Source: Juglans regia | Taxonomy: Eukaryota > Streptophyta > Magnoliopsida > Fagales > Juglandaceae | Reading direction: 5' to 3' | Assembly: GCF_001411555.2 (NCBI RefSeq) | Contig: NC_049915.1 | Location: forward strand, 18,242,640-18,306,639 | DNA: 64,000 bases | Shown: positions 9,721 to 23,068 of the stretch, piece after piece | How positions within the stretch are numbered: the stretch's first letter is position 1 | Layout of the letters: every line of letters starts with the position of its first letter | Notes under the pieces: generated by a model | Databases searched by the model: none | What the model saw: the letters and a program-made list of their open reading frames with translations, nothing else | What the model was told of the DNA's origin: nothing | Translations under genes and position numbers: made by a program

Positions 9721-12700
9721 AATACTAGATGCAAGCCTCAAATAGACAAGTCGTATATAAATATTTTATAAAAAAATGAGTTACATTAATAAAAAAAATA
9801 GTTTTTTTTACAATTTTTTTTAATAAAATTCATTTTTTTACAAAAATTTATATGAGATTTATCTCTTTAAAGTCTATATAGATCATTTCTATATTCTCAT
9901 GTCATCATCATAACATTTAATTTGGTTCCCTCAAGTGCCACTATAATGCCCCTAATCAATAAGGACAACTGATCTAGCTAAGAAAGATCATAGCCTTCGA
10001 GAAGGCAAAACAAAATGGTCCAAAGATTGCATCCATGCCTGAGATGGAAGAACATATAGGGCGGGACCCCAAAGAAATTGCCACTACGGCATTGCTGTCG
10101 TTTTGTGCTTGAGTATGCTAATTAATGCCCACAAAATTGGCATCTTTGAATTCTAAGAGTCCTTTCGATCAGCACGGCAATTAAGCTGCATGCTTGCCTT
10201 TTTTTTTTTTTTTCCCCTCTTTCTTTCTTATTTTTTGTTCTATTCAGCTGTGACTAAGTCCAAAATGATGGCCTCATTTATAGTGTTGCGGCTATAAAAA
10301 TATCTTATAAATATAAATTTATAAATTAATATAATTTTATATAATATGTTAAATTTATTTTATAATTTAACGTATTATATTATGTCGTGTCAGTTTATAA
10401 TTTTATTTTTATAAAAAAAATTTATAATTAAAACATTTCTTTTTAAATTATAATAATTTCTTTTTTGTATATGGTGTATTTTTATGCATATTGAGATAAA
10501 AAGATTATAAAATAGAAATGTTATAAGATGAAAAAATTATCAAAACTTTCATCAATACAAAGATCCATAACGCTTATTATCTGTTGTTCTCTTCAACATC
10601 TTTCTTGTTCTTGTCCAAACTATAATTTTGAATAGAAATATAGGACTTTCCTGTAAATTTATATTTTGTGAGAACAAGTCTTTATAGTTGCAACATTTCT
10701 TTATAAAAATACAGAATTTGTATATTAATTTTTTTTTATTTGTTTTTTCTGTAGTTATTCTTTCAACAGTACTGCCTTACTCATCATTCTATGGTTATTA
10801 TGAATGATATGCAGTACTGCATTCCCTTATTCAAAAAGTTCCATGCATCATGCAGTTCAACAGATCAATGATTGTATATGTATATGTGCATGCATCTGCA
10901 TGTATCTACTATGTACAGCTTCGAAATGGCTCCAGCTATCTGCACTACTACTACTGCAGTACAATGGAAAAGATTGACAAGAATTCTGGACCTTTTGAGA
11001 CTTTTGCCACTAATTGGCAGGGTACACTCACTGGTCTGTCTCATATATATAATATAGGAGAAAAGGTGGCCTGGCCATGCTGTGTGCATGTGTTGTAAAT
11101 TGCAATGCCTCACCATTCCAGGTCATTTATAGTGTGACCTTTTGGCAAATGGTGGAAGGGGAGGAAATCATGGAAAAGGAAGAGGGTGGGGGGCGTTATT
11201 TTACCTAGAGAATATGGTTCTCAAAACTCAAAATCATTAGTACTACTCTCTAACGAGAAATTCTATACATCAGTTACTATTTATTTTCATATTTTATTTC
11301 TATAATTTTTTATTTTATAAGATATTAAGTGTAAAATAATAACTGATGATAAAAATTTTTTGATATCCAAAACATCGAGCACTCGGGAGAAGATGGCTCA
11401 CAAATATCTTAGAATCGCAGTGGGGCGGTTTAGATTGTTGTGATTGTTCTTTTTCCTTTTTTTCTAATCCATGGGAATTAATTATTCATGATGTGCCATC
11501 GGTGGACTAACATGTTGCGGGAAAGTGGCTTGAGATGCGAGATACGTGTCACCTTCTCAACGGGCACTTAGTGAATAAGCGATTAGAAATACTTGTACAT
11601 AGACACGTGGCCTGCTTTTATTCGATTCAAAGCTAAAAATGAGGTGCTGAACATTGATGGTTTCGATTGGTATATATATCTCATATATATATAATCCCAT
11701 GACAGAAGCTTATTATAAGCCACTCTGAAAAGATTCCCCTTTTAACAATTTTTCTTTATATATATATATATATATTTATATACTAAATACATTTTTAAGA
11801 TATATATGCAACTCTCACTCACTTCCTTTTAAAGAAAAGTAAAATTTATTATTAAAAAATAATTTTTTGAAATGAATCTTAAATCATTTACTAAATTTTT
11901 TTAAAAGAATTGTGTCAAGATTTACACATCCTAAAATTATAAATATCATTTATCATATATATATATATATAGTTGGACGAATTTTATTTTTTATTTTTTT
12001 ATGAAGGGTAATCAAATCAATTACTATTTGTTACGTACCCACAAACCTGTATAATATTCAACTTATACAATGTGTCATGTCCATTAATGTAATATAAAAG
12101 AAAAACCCATTTCCGATCCATGCATGCAAAGAAGATCATTGGACTTGAAACCATGCAATTAATTAAATATAATGTATTGGAAAAATATATTATATATAAT
12201 TAATTACCTCTCTCTATATATAGTGAGGTTAACATAAATTATATGACTTATTCCATAATGATAAAAAAAAATCAAAATACAAAAAAAAAAAAAAAATCTA
12301 CTTTTAGGAAGATTTTCATCATCATCCTTGATTATTTTTTTTTTAAATATTTTTAAACCAGTATATAGAACACACCAAATAAAGTGCTTACATTGCATAA
12401 TTTTATTTTAAAGATAAATTTTAAATTTTACAAATTAAATCTTCAATTAAAGTATTGTGGATAATATATTTTACGCATCAACTTTATAATAAAATAATTA
12501 TTTTTTCTAGGCTGAGTTACTGTAGTTGCATCAATAATACAGCCAGCTAGGAGTCCTCAATTATATTGGTATATTGGAAGTTGAAAGAAAGGTCCAAATC
12601 AGCCTTTTGATATACAGAAAGCCCTCAATCTGAGGTACTTCAGTCCGGCCGGGTACCCCTCCTTGCCTGCCCCAACTTGAATTATTTGCATGAGCAACGA

Positions 12701-12860
12701 ACCAGCCCTTCTTGTGTCCATCATGCAATTTTATTTTATTTTAAAAATGTCATGTGGCTAGAGATGTACATGTTGTACTTCTAGCTAATTATTACATAGT
12801 TTTAAAATAAATAAATATAGACGAGACAATACTTTTTTTCTATTATTATACGATGTTATA
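9336..12860. other. AT-rich intergenic DNA
   Basis: No supportable gene. It includes (AT)n tracts at about 9690-9715, 11757-11780 and 11958-11972, a T-run near 10200-10215 and a MITE-like stretch at about 10290-10440. The open frames around 10850-11116 lie in low-complexity GCATGC/TATATG sequence and show no domain. Confidence 0.4.
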
Positions 12861-12861
12861 T

Positions 12862-13038
12862 ATAAATAATAGTTACAATCGTGAGTGTATAAGCATCTCG
12901 TATAATTATTTTGAAAAAAATCAATAAATATAAGATCCACATGAAAATAAATAAATTTTTTAATAGTGAATATCACTTTTTTTTTAAAATAACTGCTCGA
13001 CACTTGCGCACTCCATAACTGTATATAGAATTACTCTT
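12862..13038. mobile_element. MITE family B, copy 2
   Basis: Same architecture as the copy at 9158: AGTTACAATCGTGAGTGTAT at the left, ATTTTGAAAAAAATCAATAA and an AT-rich centre, then an inverted match and GTATATAGAATTACTCTT at the right end. Confidence 0.65.
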
Positions 13039-13428
13039 ATATATATATTATACGTTAAAATTACTTACATAGACATAAGTCTTTGTTAAAAATATAATAC
13101 ATATAATTAAATTTTTTTTTATCAACTTAAACTTATAAGTAATGATTTGACATGATATTAGAAGAGCAGAATTTCTGAAAAAACAACCATATTTTTTTAG
13201 TGCGCAAGCACATGACACCCATATTTATATGCATGATTATGTACATATATATTAATATATATAGATAGGTCTTTTGTAATTTGGGTCATCTCTAGAACCC
13301 CTATCCCGCCTGCCATGCATGTATCTTTGGCACAAATTAGTTATATAATCAACAAAGCTTGGTCTTGCGGGATCACATCACCTTCACATCCCCACTCCGG
13401 CCTCCATTCTCACGCCGAGGGAATTAAA

Positions 13429-13645
13429 GTCTCGTTTGTTTTTACAGCTTCTTTTAATTTATTACATCTCATCTCATTTAATTATTATAATTTTTTCAAA
13501 TTTTCATATAAAATAAAATAAACAATTCATCTTTTTCAAATCTAAAAAAAAATATATATATTAAAAAAATATTTTATAATAATATTTTATTTAACTTTTA
13601 ACGTTAATCTCAACACATCTCATCTGTATAAACAAACGAGGCCCG
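13429..13645. mobile_element. Tourist-like MITE, copy 3
   Basis: The left end GTCTCGTTTGTTTTTAC and the right end AAACAAACGAGGC are inverted repeats; the interior has the shared tracts (AATTATTATAATTTTTTC, AAAATAAACAATTC). There is no reading frame. The boundary is uncertain by a few bases. Confidence 0.65.
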
Positions 13646-15530
13646 GGATCCTCTCCTGTACACTTTTGTTTTTTTGTTTTCTTTTAAGATTGTATTTTGG
13701 ATTAAATGTAAATTTATTTCTTAATTAAGAACCCAAAAAAGAAGAAACAACTTATAAAAACCAAATATATATATATATATATAGAATAATTAATACTAAA
13801 AATTCTTTTTTTTTGGAAAAACCCTAACCTCTCCAATGAATTAATGATTGAGGGCCATGGTAGCACATCGAGCCACCCATTTCCAAGGTGGCCAGATTTG
13901 AGCCACCACATGATCAGACTTGGCTACCCGGAGGGACACCCTGATCCCCAGCCCTCATGTGGTGGTCCACCCGATTGACCACCCTTGTGGGGTGGTCCAT
14001 TGTCACCGGCCTAGCTCTCACCATAAAAAATACTTCTACATGAATTTGTAAGTTTATATAAACATATTACTAGTAAATTGAGCAAGCAATTTTACAATTT
14101 CTAAACAAAAGTTTTGGAAATTTTCAATAGTCATTTAAGTTTTTGCCTATAAATTAATATTAATGGCACCTTTATTTGGTTATATAATACAATAAAGTCA
14201 TGTATCAAGCATATAGTATAACCACACCATCCTTTTCATGGATGGGAGCTGAAAAAGTCAACAAAATAATCCTTTGTTATTTCAATTACCCAACCACTTA
14301 TTTTCTCTTACTTTGCGCTTACCAGCAGTCTCTCCACCCACAATTTCACACAAATGCCTCTGTGCACTTTTTCGTGTGCCAAAGTACTGGTTCATCTTTC
14401 ATTTATCTTAACGTTTACATCATCTTAACTCCTATTGTGATTTTGGGTAGTGCACATTAATTACAGAATATTGGTGATTCAAGGATGCAAATTAATGTAT
14501 TTTCAGTATTTCTGTGTGTGTATATATATATATATACATACTGCTAAGATGATCCTCTTGAGTAGTACTGCACACGTAGTTTAGAACAGAAGGGCCTCTG
14601 TCCGAAAACACAAAAAAGGCGAAAATTTCAATTGAAATCTTAGATTCTCTCTACCACTTTTGTGTTTGTATTTTTTTTAGTTCTTAATAAAGCACATGGC
14701 ACAATATGGTGGTGTCACATGAAGAAGGTCATTTGAGAAGTAAGTTTCAGATGGCCAAATAATATTATTATATATATACGCATGGAGTTAATTTATTTTC
14801 ATTCAATCTATCTCATCTCACCGTTACAACTTTTATAAATTCTCACATAAAATATAATAAACAATTCAACTTTCATCTTAACTCATCTCATCTCAACTCA
14901 CTATCTAAACCTAACCTAAATACAAAGTCTAGGAATCATAATTCATGTTAGCAGTATGATGCACCCACTGTAGAGAGAATTCTTTGCTGAAAATGCAGTA
15001 CGGTTATATTATGTAATGGAATAATAGTAGAATATATATATAGAAGTTGATACTATGTGTATAAACTGAGGAAACCATATAATTATTGAGGAAAGTTGAG
15101 GCGATATAGATATATATATATTTATATAATATGTCTTAATTAAAGCAGAAGATGGTCATACGTGTACCACTCAGTTCAGCAAATGAGATGGACCCCTCCA
15201 TGTATTTTTGTTATCACCTTTGGTGAACATGCATGCAGCTGTATACGAATATGCATGCTTATTTTTTCAATAATATATTATATATATTTATTTTCTGGTG
15301 TTATATTAATGTGGATTAACTTGTGAGGTGGTGGCCTGGTGGGGTGTTGCGGTGGAGATCGAACTGCTAATTAATACAGATCAACAGGGCTATATATGTT
15401 GTATGTGTTTTCTGTCATCTGAGATGTAGACACAGGTAATGATAGCATTATTTGTTTCTTCAGCTCAAAGCAGGTGCTCCTCCAAATCCCACTCATCATC
15501 ATCAATTCCTTTTTCAACATATTTCTATTA
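13646..15530. other. Intergenic spacer between the hAT/MITE cluster and the MATE gene
   Basis: No supportable gene. A degenerate Tourist-like MITE lies at about 14795-14920. At 13860-14020 there is a stretch rich in GGTGG and CCACC repeats ('GGTGGTCC', 'GCCACC'), also seen near 38515-38650; it has no long conserved frame. Confidence 0.4.
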
Positions 15531-15532
15531 AG

Positions 15533-15795
15533 GTATAAAATAAATAATAAAATTTATCTTTTTTTATTAGCTTAAATTTTTGAGACAAATGATAATTTTA
15601 TATAGTATTAGAGCAGAGGTTTTGAATTCAAATCCTGACTCTACGATCTATTCTATTTAATTAAATATCTCACGTATTAGGCCACCCATTAAGGAGGAGT
15701 CTGGCCCACACGTGATGTGGAGTGTTAAGAATAAAATAAATAATAAAATCTATCTCTTCCTATCAGCTTAAGCTTTTGAGACAAATAGTTGGTAC
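15533..15795. repeat. Pair of direct repeats, possible TRIM-like remnant
   Basis: A tract of about 65 bp (AATAAATAATAAAATTTATC, then AGCTTAAA..TTTGAGACAAA) at about 15537-15600 recurs in the same orientation at about 15731-15790. The spacing is about 195 bp, and the first copy is followed by AGTATTAGAGCAGAGG. Short direct repeats bracketing a small internal region suggest a terminal-repeat retrotransposon in miniature, but no primer binding site was established. Confidence 0.4.
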
Positions 15796-16409
15796 TTGTA
15801 GCATCAATAATGATATATCCTTCTTTACTGCTTAATTTCTTTGCAGAAATAACCCCACGTGTACATGTGAAAGTTCAAGAGCCAACTCCATGAGAATCTA
15901 ATTGTTTTGGCTCTTTTCTTTAACACAATTACTAAAACTTGTATTATCTGGTACGACTATTTAATCCATAATGGCAACAAGCTAGCTAGTTTTAAGATAT
16001 ATTTGTGGTTTTAGCTGAAAGTTTGCAGAGGATTATGCTGTTTTTCCCTATTTGGCAGTCAAGATGCTTGCCTAATTTGGAAAGAAACAACAGGAAAGGC
16101 AGGCAGAGATTCTTTTTCCCACGCCTCAAAAACAACCGACAGCTTAGCCTGGCTTCCTCTCTCTCTCTCTCGATATTCACAATGCCAGAGTAATGAGTAT
16201 GGAGAACTTATACAAGTATTTTGAGTCTATTCTGCATTAATATTAATTTATTAAGATCCACAACAACTTTGGAAAAGAAAATCAAATTAAAGAAAGAGTT
16301 CCAATCTTTCTTAAGTACAGGAGGCATTGGAACCCTAATAATTAGTGTTTTTCATGTCAGCTCCTCAATGGGGGGATGTGGGGGTAAAAATGGGGAGACA
16401 AAAATCACG

Positions 16410-18236
16410 TCAATGCAGTACTGTATGTGTAGTAGTAGTAGTAGTAGATGATATGATGAGAGGGTCTGTTTCAAGTGAGGTTGACTTCCCAAGCTCATCA
16501 CTGTTAACCCATAATATCTCTTCAAGATTAGCAGCTTCGATCTTTGATTTCTTAGGACAGTTTGATTCCGGTACTGTTGCTGATGATATTGGCAAAGAAG
16601 AAGCTGCTGAAGACATGGCACAAGTTTGTGTGAGTTCTTTTGCTCTTTCTACCTGAACCATCCAATCTGTTTTGCGGAGGACATGCAGCATGAGCAGGGC
16701 GCAGGAGACCTGCGCTGCAAGCAAACCAAACCAGAGACCCGGAAACCCCATTTTGGCTACAAATCCCAAAAAGATTGCCACAGGCATTCCCACTGCATAA
16801 AATGACCCCAGATTGATGTTTGCTCCAATGGTTGGCCTTGCGCTGCCTCTCAAAACTCCACAGCCAGTGGTTTGTGGGCAATTTCCAAGCTCGCATAGCC
16901 CCGCGAGTGGCAATGCAATTGAAGTGAGCTCTAGGATTTCAGCATCGCTTGTGAAGAACCGACCCCATTGATGCCTCATTAAGGTTGTGAAAAACATGGC
17001 TGCAATGCCTAAACCGACTGCACAAACTAGAGAGACAATCATGGAAATTCGGGCTTTTGCTGGGCGGTTTGCGCCTAGTTCGTTCCCAACTCTTGTGGAA
17101 ACTCCAAGACTGAGAGATGAAGGAAAGACGTAGACAAGAGAAGTCGTTTGGATTAGGATTCCCATGGATGCAATGGTTGCTTTCGGATTGGCTAGAAGTC
17201 CACACAGCATTATCATGAACTCGTACCACCACCATTCAAGGCACACGGAGATGCAAGTTGGAATCGCCAGCGCGAGCAGAGAGGTCCAGCCCCGGAGGCA
17301 ATCCATGCTTGGAGACACCCACGAATCTCTGTACACGCCGGAGAAATAAACGAACGAAGAAATCAAGAGGAAGAGATTGAGATTAGTCCAGACCATTGCT
17401 ATGGCAACCCCAGCAATACCCATCTTGAAATGGAAGACGAGAAGGAAATTTATTGGAACGTGAAGGAGAACAGAGATGGCTGAACAGTAAGTTAAAGGTA
17501 ATGTGATGCTTTGGGTTCTCAGATAGATTCGAAGAGGGTGAAGAAGCGAAAGGAAGAAGAGGTCTGGAATGGAGAAGAGAATGAAAGTATGGGCAACGGA
17601 TGATATTTCTTCGTCTTGGCCACACCACAAGAGGATTCTTTTCATGTTTAGCCACATGAAAGAGATGGGAACGGAGGTCGAGAGAAGGAGAAGGATTGTC
17701 CTTTGCACAGTTAATCCAAGAAGCTTCCATTGTTTGGCACCATAAGCTTGTCCACAGATGGGTTCCATTCCCATGGCCAAACCGGAGATCACAGAGTAGC
17801 CGGTGATGTTGGCGAAGCCGATAGAGAGAGATCCTCCGGCGAGCTCAAGCTCTCCAAGATACCCCAGAAAAAGCATGGAGATCATCGCTCTTGAATATAG
17901 AAGTAGACCGGTGATGGTTGTTGGGCCTGAGATCTTCCCTATGGCTTTGATTTCTGCCAAGGCCTGAATGCAAACAAAAGTGCTTGACAAAATGAGTGTG
18001 TTTTGACATACATGTATCTTTTTCATTACTGTTCCTAAGTGTCTACTTATATATACATGCATGTTTGTTTATATATATATATATATATATATGCTCGTGA
18101 AAATTGTAGGCCTTGTGCATGGATATATCCTTTTTTTCGTTTTTACCTCAGAATAAGTTGGCCACCTATGAAGTTCTTCATCATCAAGCTGAAGATCATC
18201 CGCAGATTTGTTGAGATTTATGGTATGGGTTTTCAT
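16410..18236 (-). CDS. MATE efflux transporter (DETOXIFICATION family, DTX48-54-like group)
   Basis: Two exons: 18236-18147 (30 codons, starting MKTHTINLNKS and ending WPTYSE at GAG|GTAAAA) and 17963-16410 (after ATTCAG, starting ALAEIKAIG), both phase 0, giving 547 residues. I chose the upstream ATG because exon 1 supplies the ELHRWP-type leader seen in this group. About 12 hydrophobic segments are visible. Recognisable MATE stretches include GYLGELELAGGSLSIGFAN, MEPICGQAYGA, CLEWWWYE, STRVGNELGANRP and CPQTTGCGVLRG. Known: MATE proteins export organic cations, alkaloids, hormones or citrate by H+ or Na+ antiport. The substrate cannot be read from sequence. The hydrophilic C-terminal tail ends in a Ser/Thr-rich run encoded by a TAG/CTA trinucleotide repeat (16429-16447). 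Which of DTX48-54 is the true orthologue is not settled. Confidence 0.92.
16429..16447. repeat. Trinucleotide microsatellite in the MATE coding end
   Basis: About six TAG units on the plus strand (CTA/ACT on the coding strand) encode the run of threonines just before the MATE stop codon. Length change would alter only the disordered tail. Confidence 0.8.
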
Positions 18237-18430
18237 GGGAGAAGATGGATTTGGGTTACAAATAGCAAGCCTTCTGGGAAAAGAAACTTAGAAGTGATCA
18301 GATGTTAATGAGGTTGGAAAAATAACAAGGCTTTTGTGTTGCTTTGCTTGTGCTAGCGTGCAGTTATTTTGGTCTGTTGGAGAGAGGCTTGGACGCTTTG
18401 AAGATGGGAACGGGTGAATGGAAGATAGGG

Positions 18431-18438
18431 TTTATATA
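18431..18438 (-). promoter_or_regulatory. Candidate TATA box of the MATE gene
   Basis: TATATAAA on the minus strand, in context GTATATAAACCC, lies about 195 bp upstream of the ATG at 18236. A GA/CT microsatellite (18519-18546), a common feature of plant core promoters, lies about 85 bp further upstream. The start site was not mapped. Confidence 0.5.
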
Positions 18439-18518
18439 CATGTAGGGATTAAGCCCTACTGTTGATTTAGCAAAGAGAATGCTGATAAAGCAAGCTTCTG
18501 CATAAAGGGTAAACAGAA

Positions 18519-18546
18519 GACTCTCTCTCTCTCTCTCTCTCTCTCT
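18519..18546. repeat. CT/GA microsatellite upstream of the MATE gene
   Basis: About 14 uninterrupted CT units on plus (GA on the transcribed orientation). GA repeats near plant promoters can bind BPC/GAGA-type factors; whether it acts here is inference. Confidence 0.8.
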
Positions 18547-19371
18547 ACTATTCAATCATATTGAAAGCAATTTAGGTAAAAGACAAAGTAATAACACTCA
18601 AGTGTAATGGGAGCTCTGATCTTATTCTTAATTCTAGAATTATGAAAATAATACTTTAATTTGTAGTGATATTAGTTTCTAATATCTATTGCTAAATCAG
18701 GTGTTTTACTTAAAAATTTATTTAAATGATAGTTAGTGGTGGCCAGTCCTTTATAGCATTTCATTGAGGTTGGTTTTGTACTCTGTTTTTTTTTTTCTTC
18801 TTCTTAATGAAACCTTTTAGGTCAAGTGGATAATCTTTTCAAACCCTATCTTTGGGTTCTGATGTCTGTAAAAAAATAAAGAAGTTTATCATGGGACTTC
18901 AAGTGGAAGGGATCGAAGAGCACTTTGCTTTCTTCCCCTACTTGTGAAGTGACAAGGGCAGGGCATCTCAATATAAGCATATATTTCCTTTGAAAACAAT
19001 GGCTGGCTGCTAATATTTTGAAATTGCATGTCTGCATCTTCTAAGCTAAGCATGCATGAGCATGATCATCCTTTTCTTGCTCAAACCCATGTGAGCGATC
19101 GAGAATGACTCATTTCAACACTCCCCAAAAACATAGCTCAAATTACGTACTTTGCTCTGTTTTAGGTGACAAACTTTAGTGCAAGTTTCTGTTTCCTGGC
19201 CCCATCTGTTTAAGCTTCTTTTGTTTTACTTGTCTTGGACAAATGAGTGAAAAGCACCGAGGAGAAGGGTACTCGAGCATGTTATTAATGGGGGTGGCCA
19301 ATACAATATTTGTTACCTGGAGATAGCAGGGATTTTTGAGATGAGAAGTGCTACAAGACAAAAAGAGATTA

Positions 19372-19530
19372 TATAAAGTAAATCTACAAATAATTGATGT
19401 GGTTTTATGGAATCCGTTAGATCTACTTTATAATAAAAATAATTTTACAATTTGATCTACCACATCAAGTCACGTTAGTTTGTGAGTTTACTTTTATGTA
19501 ATTTCTTTCTGTGGCTAAAGTATTTTCCTC
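19372..19530. mobile_element. MITE family C copy
   Basis: The core reads GTTAGATCTACTTTATAATA, then TTTACAATTTGATCTACCAC, and the right end is TCTGTGGCTAAAGTATTT. Better-preserved copies (42945, 59478) begin with the inverted counterpart GAAATACTTTAGTCACA, so the family has terminal inverted repeats. There is no reading frame. Confidence 0.55.
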
Positions 19531-20474
19531 TTGAGATCCATGAATAGAGATCTTATTTTCCTTTTGAGATCCATGAATAGAGATCTGCTAAGATCCTAAC
19601 CACATAATAAAATCATTCAAATTTGAAAAAAGCCAAAAACTTTTCAGTTTCTGCTTGCTCTTTTGATGTTCCTTAAAACACTTTTGATTCGCCCAGGTAA
19701 AGGGGAAAAGCTGGTTTTTTATTTAAACTCGAGCCAGCCGATTTAACCATGCCTTGGTTTGTGCTTAACATATATATGGGCTTAAGCTGTCTGGTTTTTG
19801 AAGATGACTTTGAGCTTAAGCCGAGGAAAGGAAGTAAAAACAGGTGGGGTTTGGGGAGGGTTGGAACCTAAAGTGCAGAATCTAGTTTTTAGATCTTTTC
19901 CTGCAACTTTTCATACATTTGTGTTATTTTTTTTTTATTTAAGTTTATCTCATGAATTGGACCACTAATGAGGTAATGGGAGATGACAGGAGATGGATGT
20001 AAGTAGAAGAAGAGGCAGATGGGAGAAAGGGAACACAACACACTCAGAGACAGACAAATTACGTGCGCCAATTACAACAGAGCTGAGACTCTGTGTCTGT
20101 CTCTCTTTGGGAGAGAGCTTTGGCTGTGTCTGTCTGCGTGACAACAAAAAAGCCTGCCCCTCCCCTGCCTTACCCTCATCATGATTCATCAACCCCCAAA
20201 CAACAAGTGCAGTCGATTCCCCCCCTCCTTTTCTTTCTCTCACTCTTGAGCAACTTCGAAGAGTCAGTACCTTCTTTTGTTTCATAGTATAAAGAATTTA
20301 CTTTCCCCCCTGAAATCCATAACCCCTCCACAATGTCAGACTCCATGTGTCTCTAGATCATTTAAGTTTCTGGAAATGAAAGCTATGTGTCAAGCAAGAT
20401 AGCCCCAATATCCAAAGGACAATCAATTAATTAAAAAAGAAAAAAAAAAATTTCCCTTATTGAGTTCCTAGAAA

Positions 20475-20636
20475 TTTCCCTTGTTTAGATAGTAAGAGAG
20501 ATAAGATGATTTTATATGAGTTGAATAAAATATTATTTTTTTAATATTATTATATTTTGTGTAAAAATTTAAAAAAATTGTAATGATTAGATAAGATAAG
20601 ATGAAACTATCTCTGAATCCAAATAGAGCCATTTTT
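20475..20636. mobile_element. Tourist-like MITE, copy 4 (degenerate)
   Basis: The left end CCCTTGTTTAGATAG and the inverted right end GGCTCTATTTGGATT flank the family's usual interior (GAGTTGAATAAAATATTATT). About 160 bp, with short internal deletions compared with copy 1. Confidence 0.55.
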
Positions 20637-23068
20637 AACACCGCAATAAAGGATCGAGTGTTTTCGGGAACTAGCCCGATTCCCATTATTCAAGAGGAAA
20701 ATCCCTAGCACATTGAAAGGTGACTAAAACACCAATTGATTTGGTGGGGGGAGAGAAAATGAAAGACTTCAGTTTGGAGAAGGGGGGGGGGAGGTGGGGC
20801 TGACCAAATTGGTAGATCCCACCAGAGAGTGTTGTTGTAGCAACCCAGAAATTGACAAAGTTCTGTTCACGTGGGGATGCCATTCACTTGTACCAACGTC
20901 AATCAGGCAAAAAGATACACAATATTATTATTACACCAAGTTGTTAGTGGAGCTCAGATATCATTTTGGCATCGGAACTGTCTAAAAAACACAATACCAA
21001 TGCAAGTTTGGGGAAAAGGATTTTTGCAACAGTGACAGGAGATGTTAGAATTTCCTGTAATATAAAAGATTATACTTCCCCTTGAAACTCGAACAAATTC
21101 CACGGATGCCATCCCTCTCACCAGGACTCCTCTCCCTTTTCCCGATAAAGGACGATGCTTAATCTTAAAGCCCTAAGATGCTCTCTCAGTCTCTCTCCCA
21201 CACACATTAAGATGCTAAGCCACATTACTAGAAGCCGCATATTGTTCTAAGTTTATGCTTCATCTTCACACAGCAAGCATAACACAATAGTGAGTCCTCT
21301 GTACACATACATATCTTTGCATGCATAAGGGTTTCAACTTTCGAGCATCAAAGCATGCATATTATACTGTTCAAGAATATCGTCGACAGAAATGTTAAAT
21401 CTACACATTTATCTATCTTTAAAAAAAAAAAAAACGTGATTTAACGTAATACATTATATTTACCTTACAATAAAAATTGATTTATAAACTGACGTATTAT
21501 ATAAAGTCATATTAGTTTATAAATATGTTTTAGTAAAATTTTGTGTAGACCAACCAAACATTTTTCATTAAAAAGATATTAGAAACTAGAATTGTGATGT
21601 AATTTATTACGCTTTCAATTAAAGAATATCATTTGTCATGTTTATGACAAAATATGACATTAACACCCGATACTCGATCGGTATGAAGATGCTACTATGA
21701 TCACGATAGATTAAAAGAATACCAACTTTTGCTTATCCTCTTTTCTCCTTTTCTAGAGAAAAGAAAAAAGAACAATGATGGATGATGTGCTAATATGGCA
21801 TTAGAATTGCTTATAACACGTTTGCCATGTCGTGGTTCAAAATCTTTAGTCAGAAATGAACAAAAGGTACCCAAGAGAACAGAATTCAATATTTTTAAAG
21901 TCACATCTGAACAGTTGGAACTCAAGTGAGTCGTGTTTTCAAAAGCGTCACAGGCATTCGTAGCAAGCATTAATGGGAGCATTCAAAGCTGAAAACAAAT
22001 TGATACTGATAAAGGGCAATAAACACAAGAATTTCTTCCAAGGTTCTGATGCAACCAAATAATAACAAAGAACACTCATGAACTTGAAGGAAACCTGCCG
22101 TAGAAAAATCACACCAGCTTTCCACTGAAAAAAGAAACAAGAATCAGAGCATAAAAGCGTATATGTCCATCAAGGTTTCAATCAGAGCATAATTCATATA
22201 TTCATTGTTGGCCACCAAGCACACTTCACCATATCCATACAACAAATTCATGCACAGAATGCATGAGATTCCAAAAGAACGTCACTGAACCACAGAAGAA
22301 TAATCACCCTTTCCCTGAAAGAAAGAAAGAAAGAAAGAAAAATAATTTTTCATGAGGAATAATTCCCAATTAAGGGACAACTTATCTTGGTTGGTAACGA
22401 ATTAGTGTACAGAGTAATTTTGGAATCCAGCGCCATGGCAATTAGCCAGAAAGCAACATTTCTCCAAGGTGGGATTGATATTTGTTGAAGAAATTCTCCA
22501 CTGATTGTAGATAACTTTGTCTCGCACAGCATGCATTTGGTGGGAGCTTTCAAGCATGTATGTATGAAAAACTACTGCTTCAAAAAATGACTTGTTTTCC
22601 ATCTTTAATTTATGTATTTAGAATGTCCACTGATGCCCATTGTAAATGGGGACCGACCCATGCCTCCAGCCCAGACCTTACTTGCCATTATTGGAAAAAA
22701 AAAAAAAAAAAATTCATGACTCAGTCATGGGTTCTCATTAGTCATTAAGCTATAAACGACAAACAGTTTACACAGCTTCCAATCATTTCCTTAAAAAAAA
22801 AAAGATCACTGAAACTCGAATTATAGTCTAACTCTTAATTAACATGTCAACAACCAGTGAGACGAAACTTTAGGCGATTCAGAATATCTTAAAAAATATG
22901 AGATCAAATATTGAGAAAAAGAAAAAAGTAAGAGAGAAAGGCAAAGAGATTTATGGATAAAATGAACCGATTATTTGTATTTTTAATAGGAAGAGAAGTA
23001 ACAATGGCTATGGGTACCAGTTAGCTTGATAAATAAGTTGTGGAAAAAGGCGGATACAACATGATACC

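Larger units (their letters stand above)
18560..23060. other. Intergenic region between MATE and SUT4 genes
   Basis: No supportable gene. It contains a family C MITE (19372-19530), a degenerate Tourist-like MITE (about 20475-20636), a family C-like fragment (21430-21545), a GAAA microsatellite at about 22317-22340 and A-runs at about 22696-22711 and 22793-22803. Open frames at 19965-20287 fall in CT-rich low-complexity DNA. The last few hundred bases before 23069 should hold the 3' UTR of SUT4. Confidence 0.4.

Noticed and set aside
19965..20287. Frames open on both strands around 20 kb
   Set aside because: Low-complexity CT/GA-rich DNA keeps several frames open at once; no protein-like composition.
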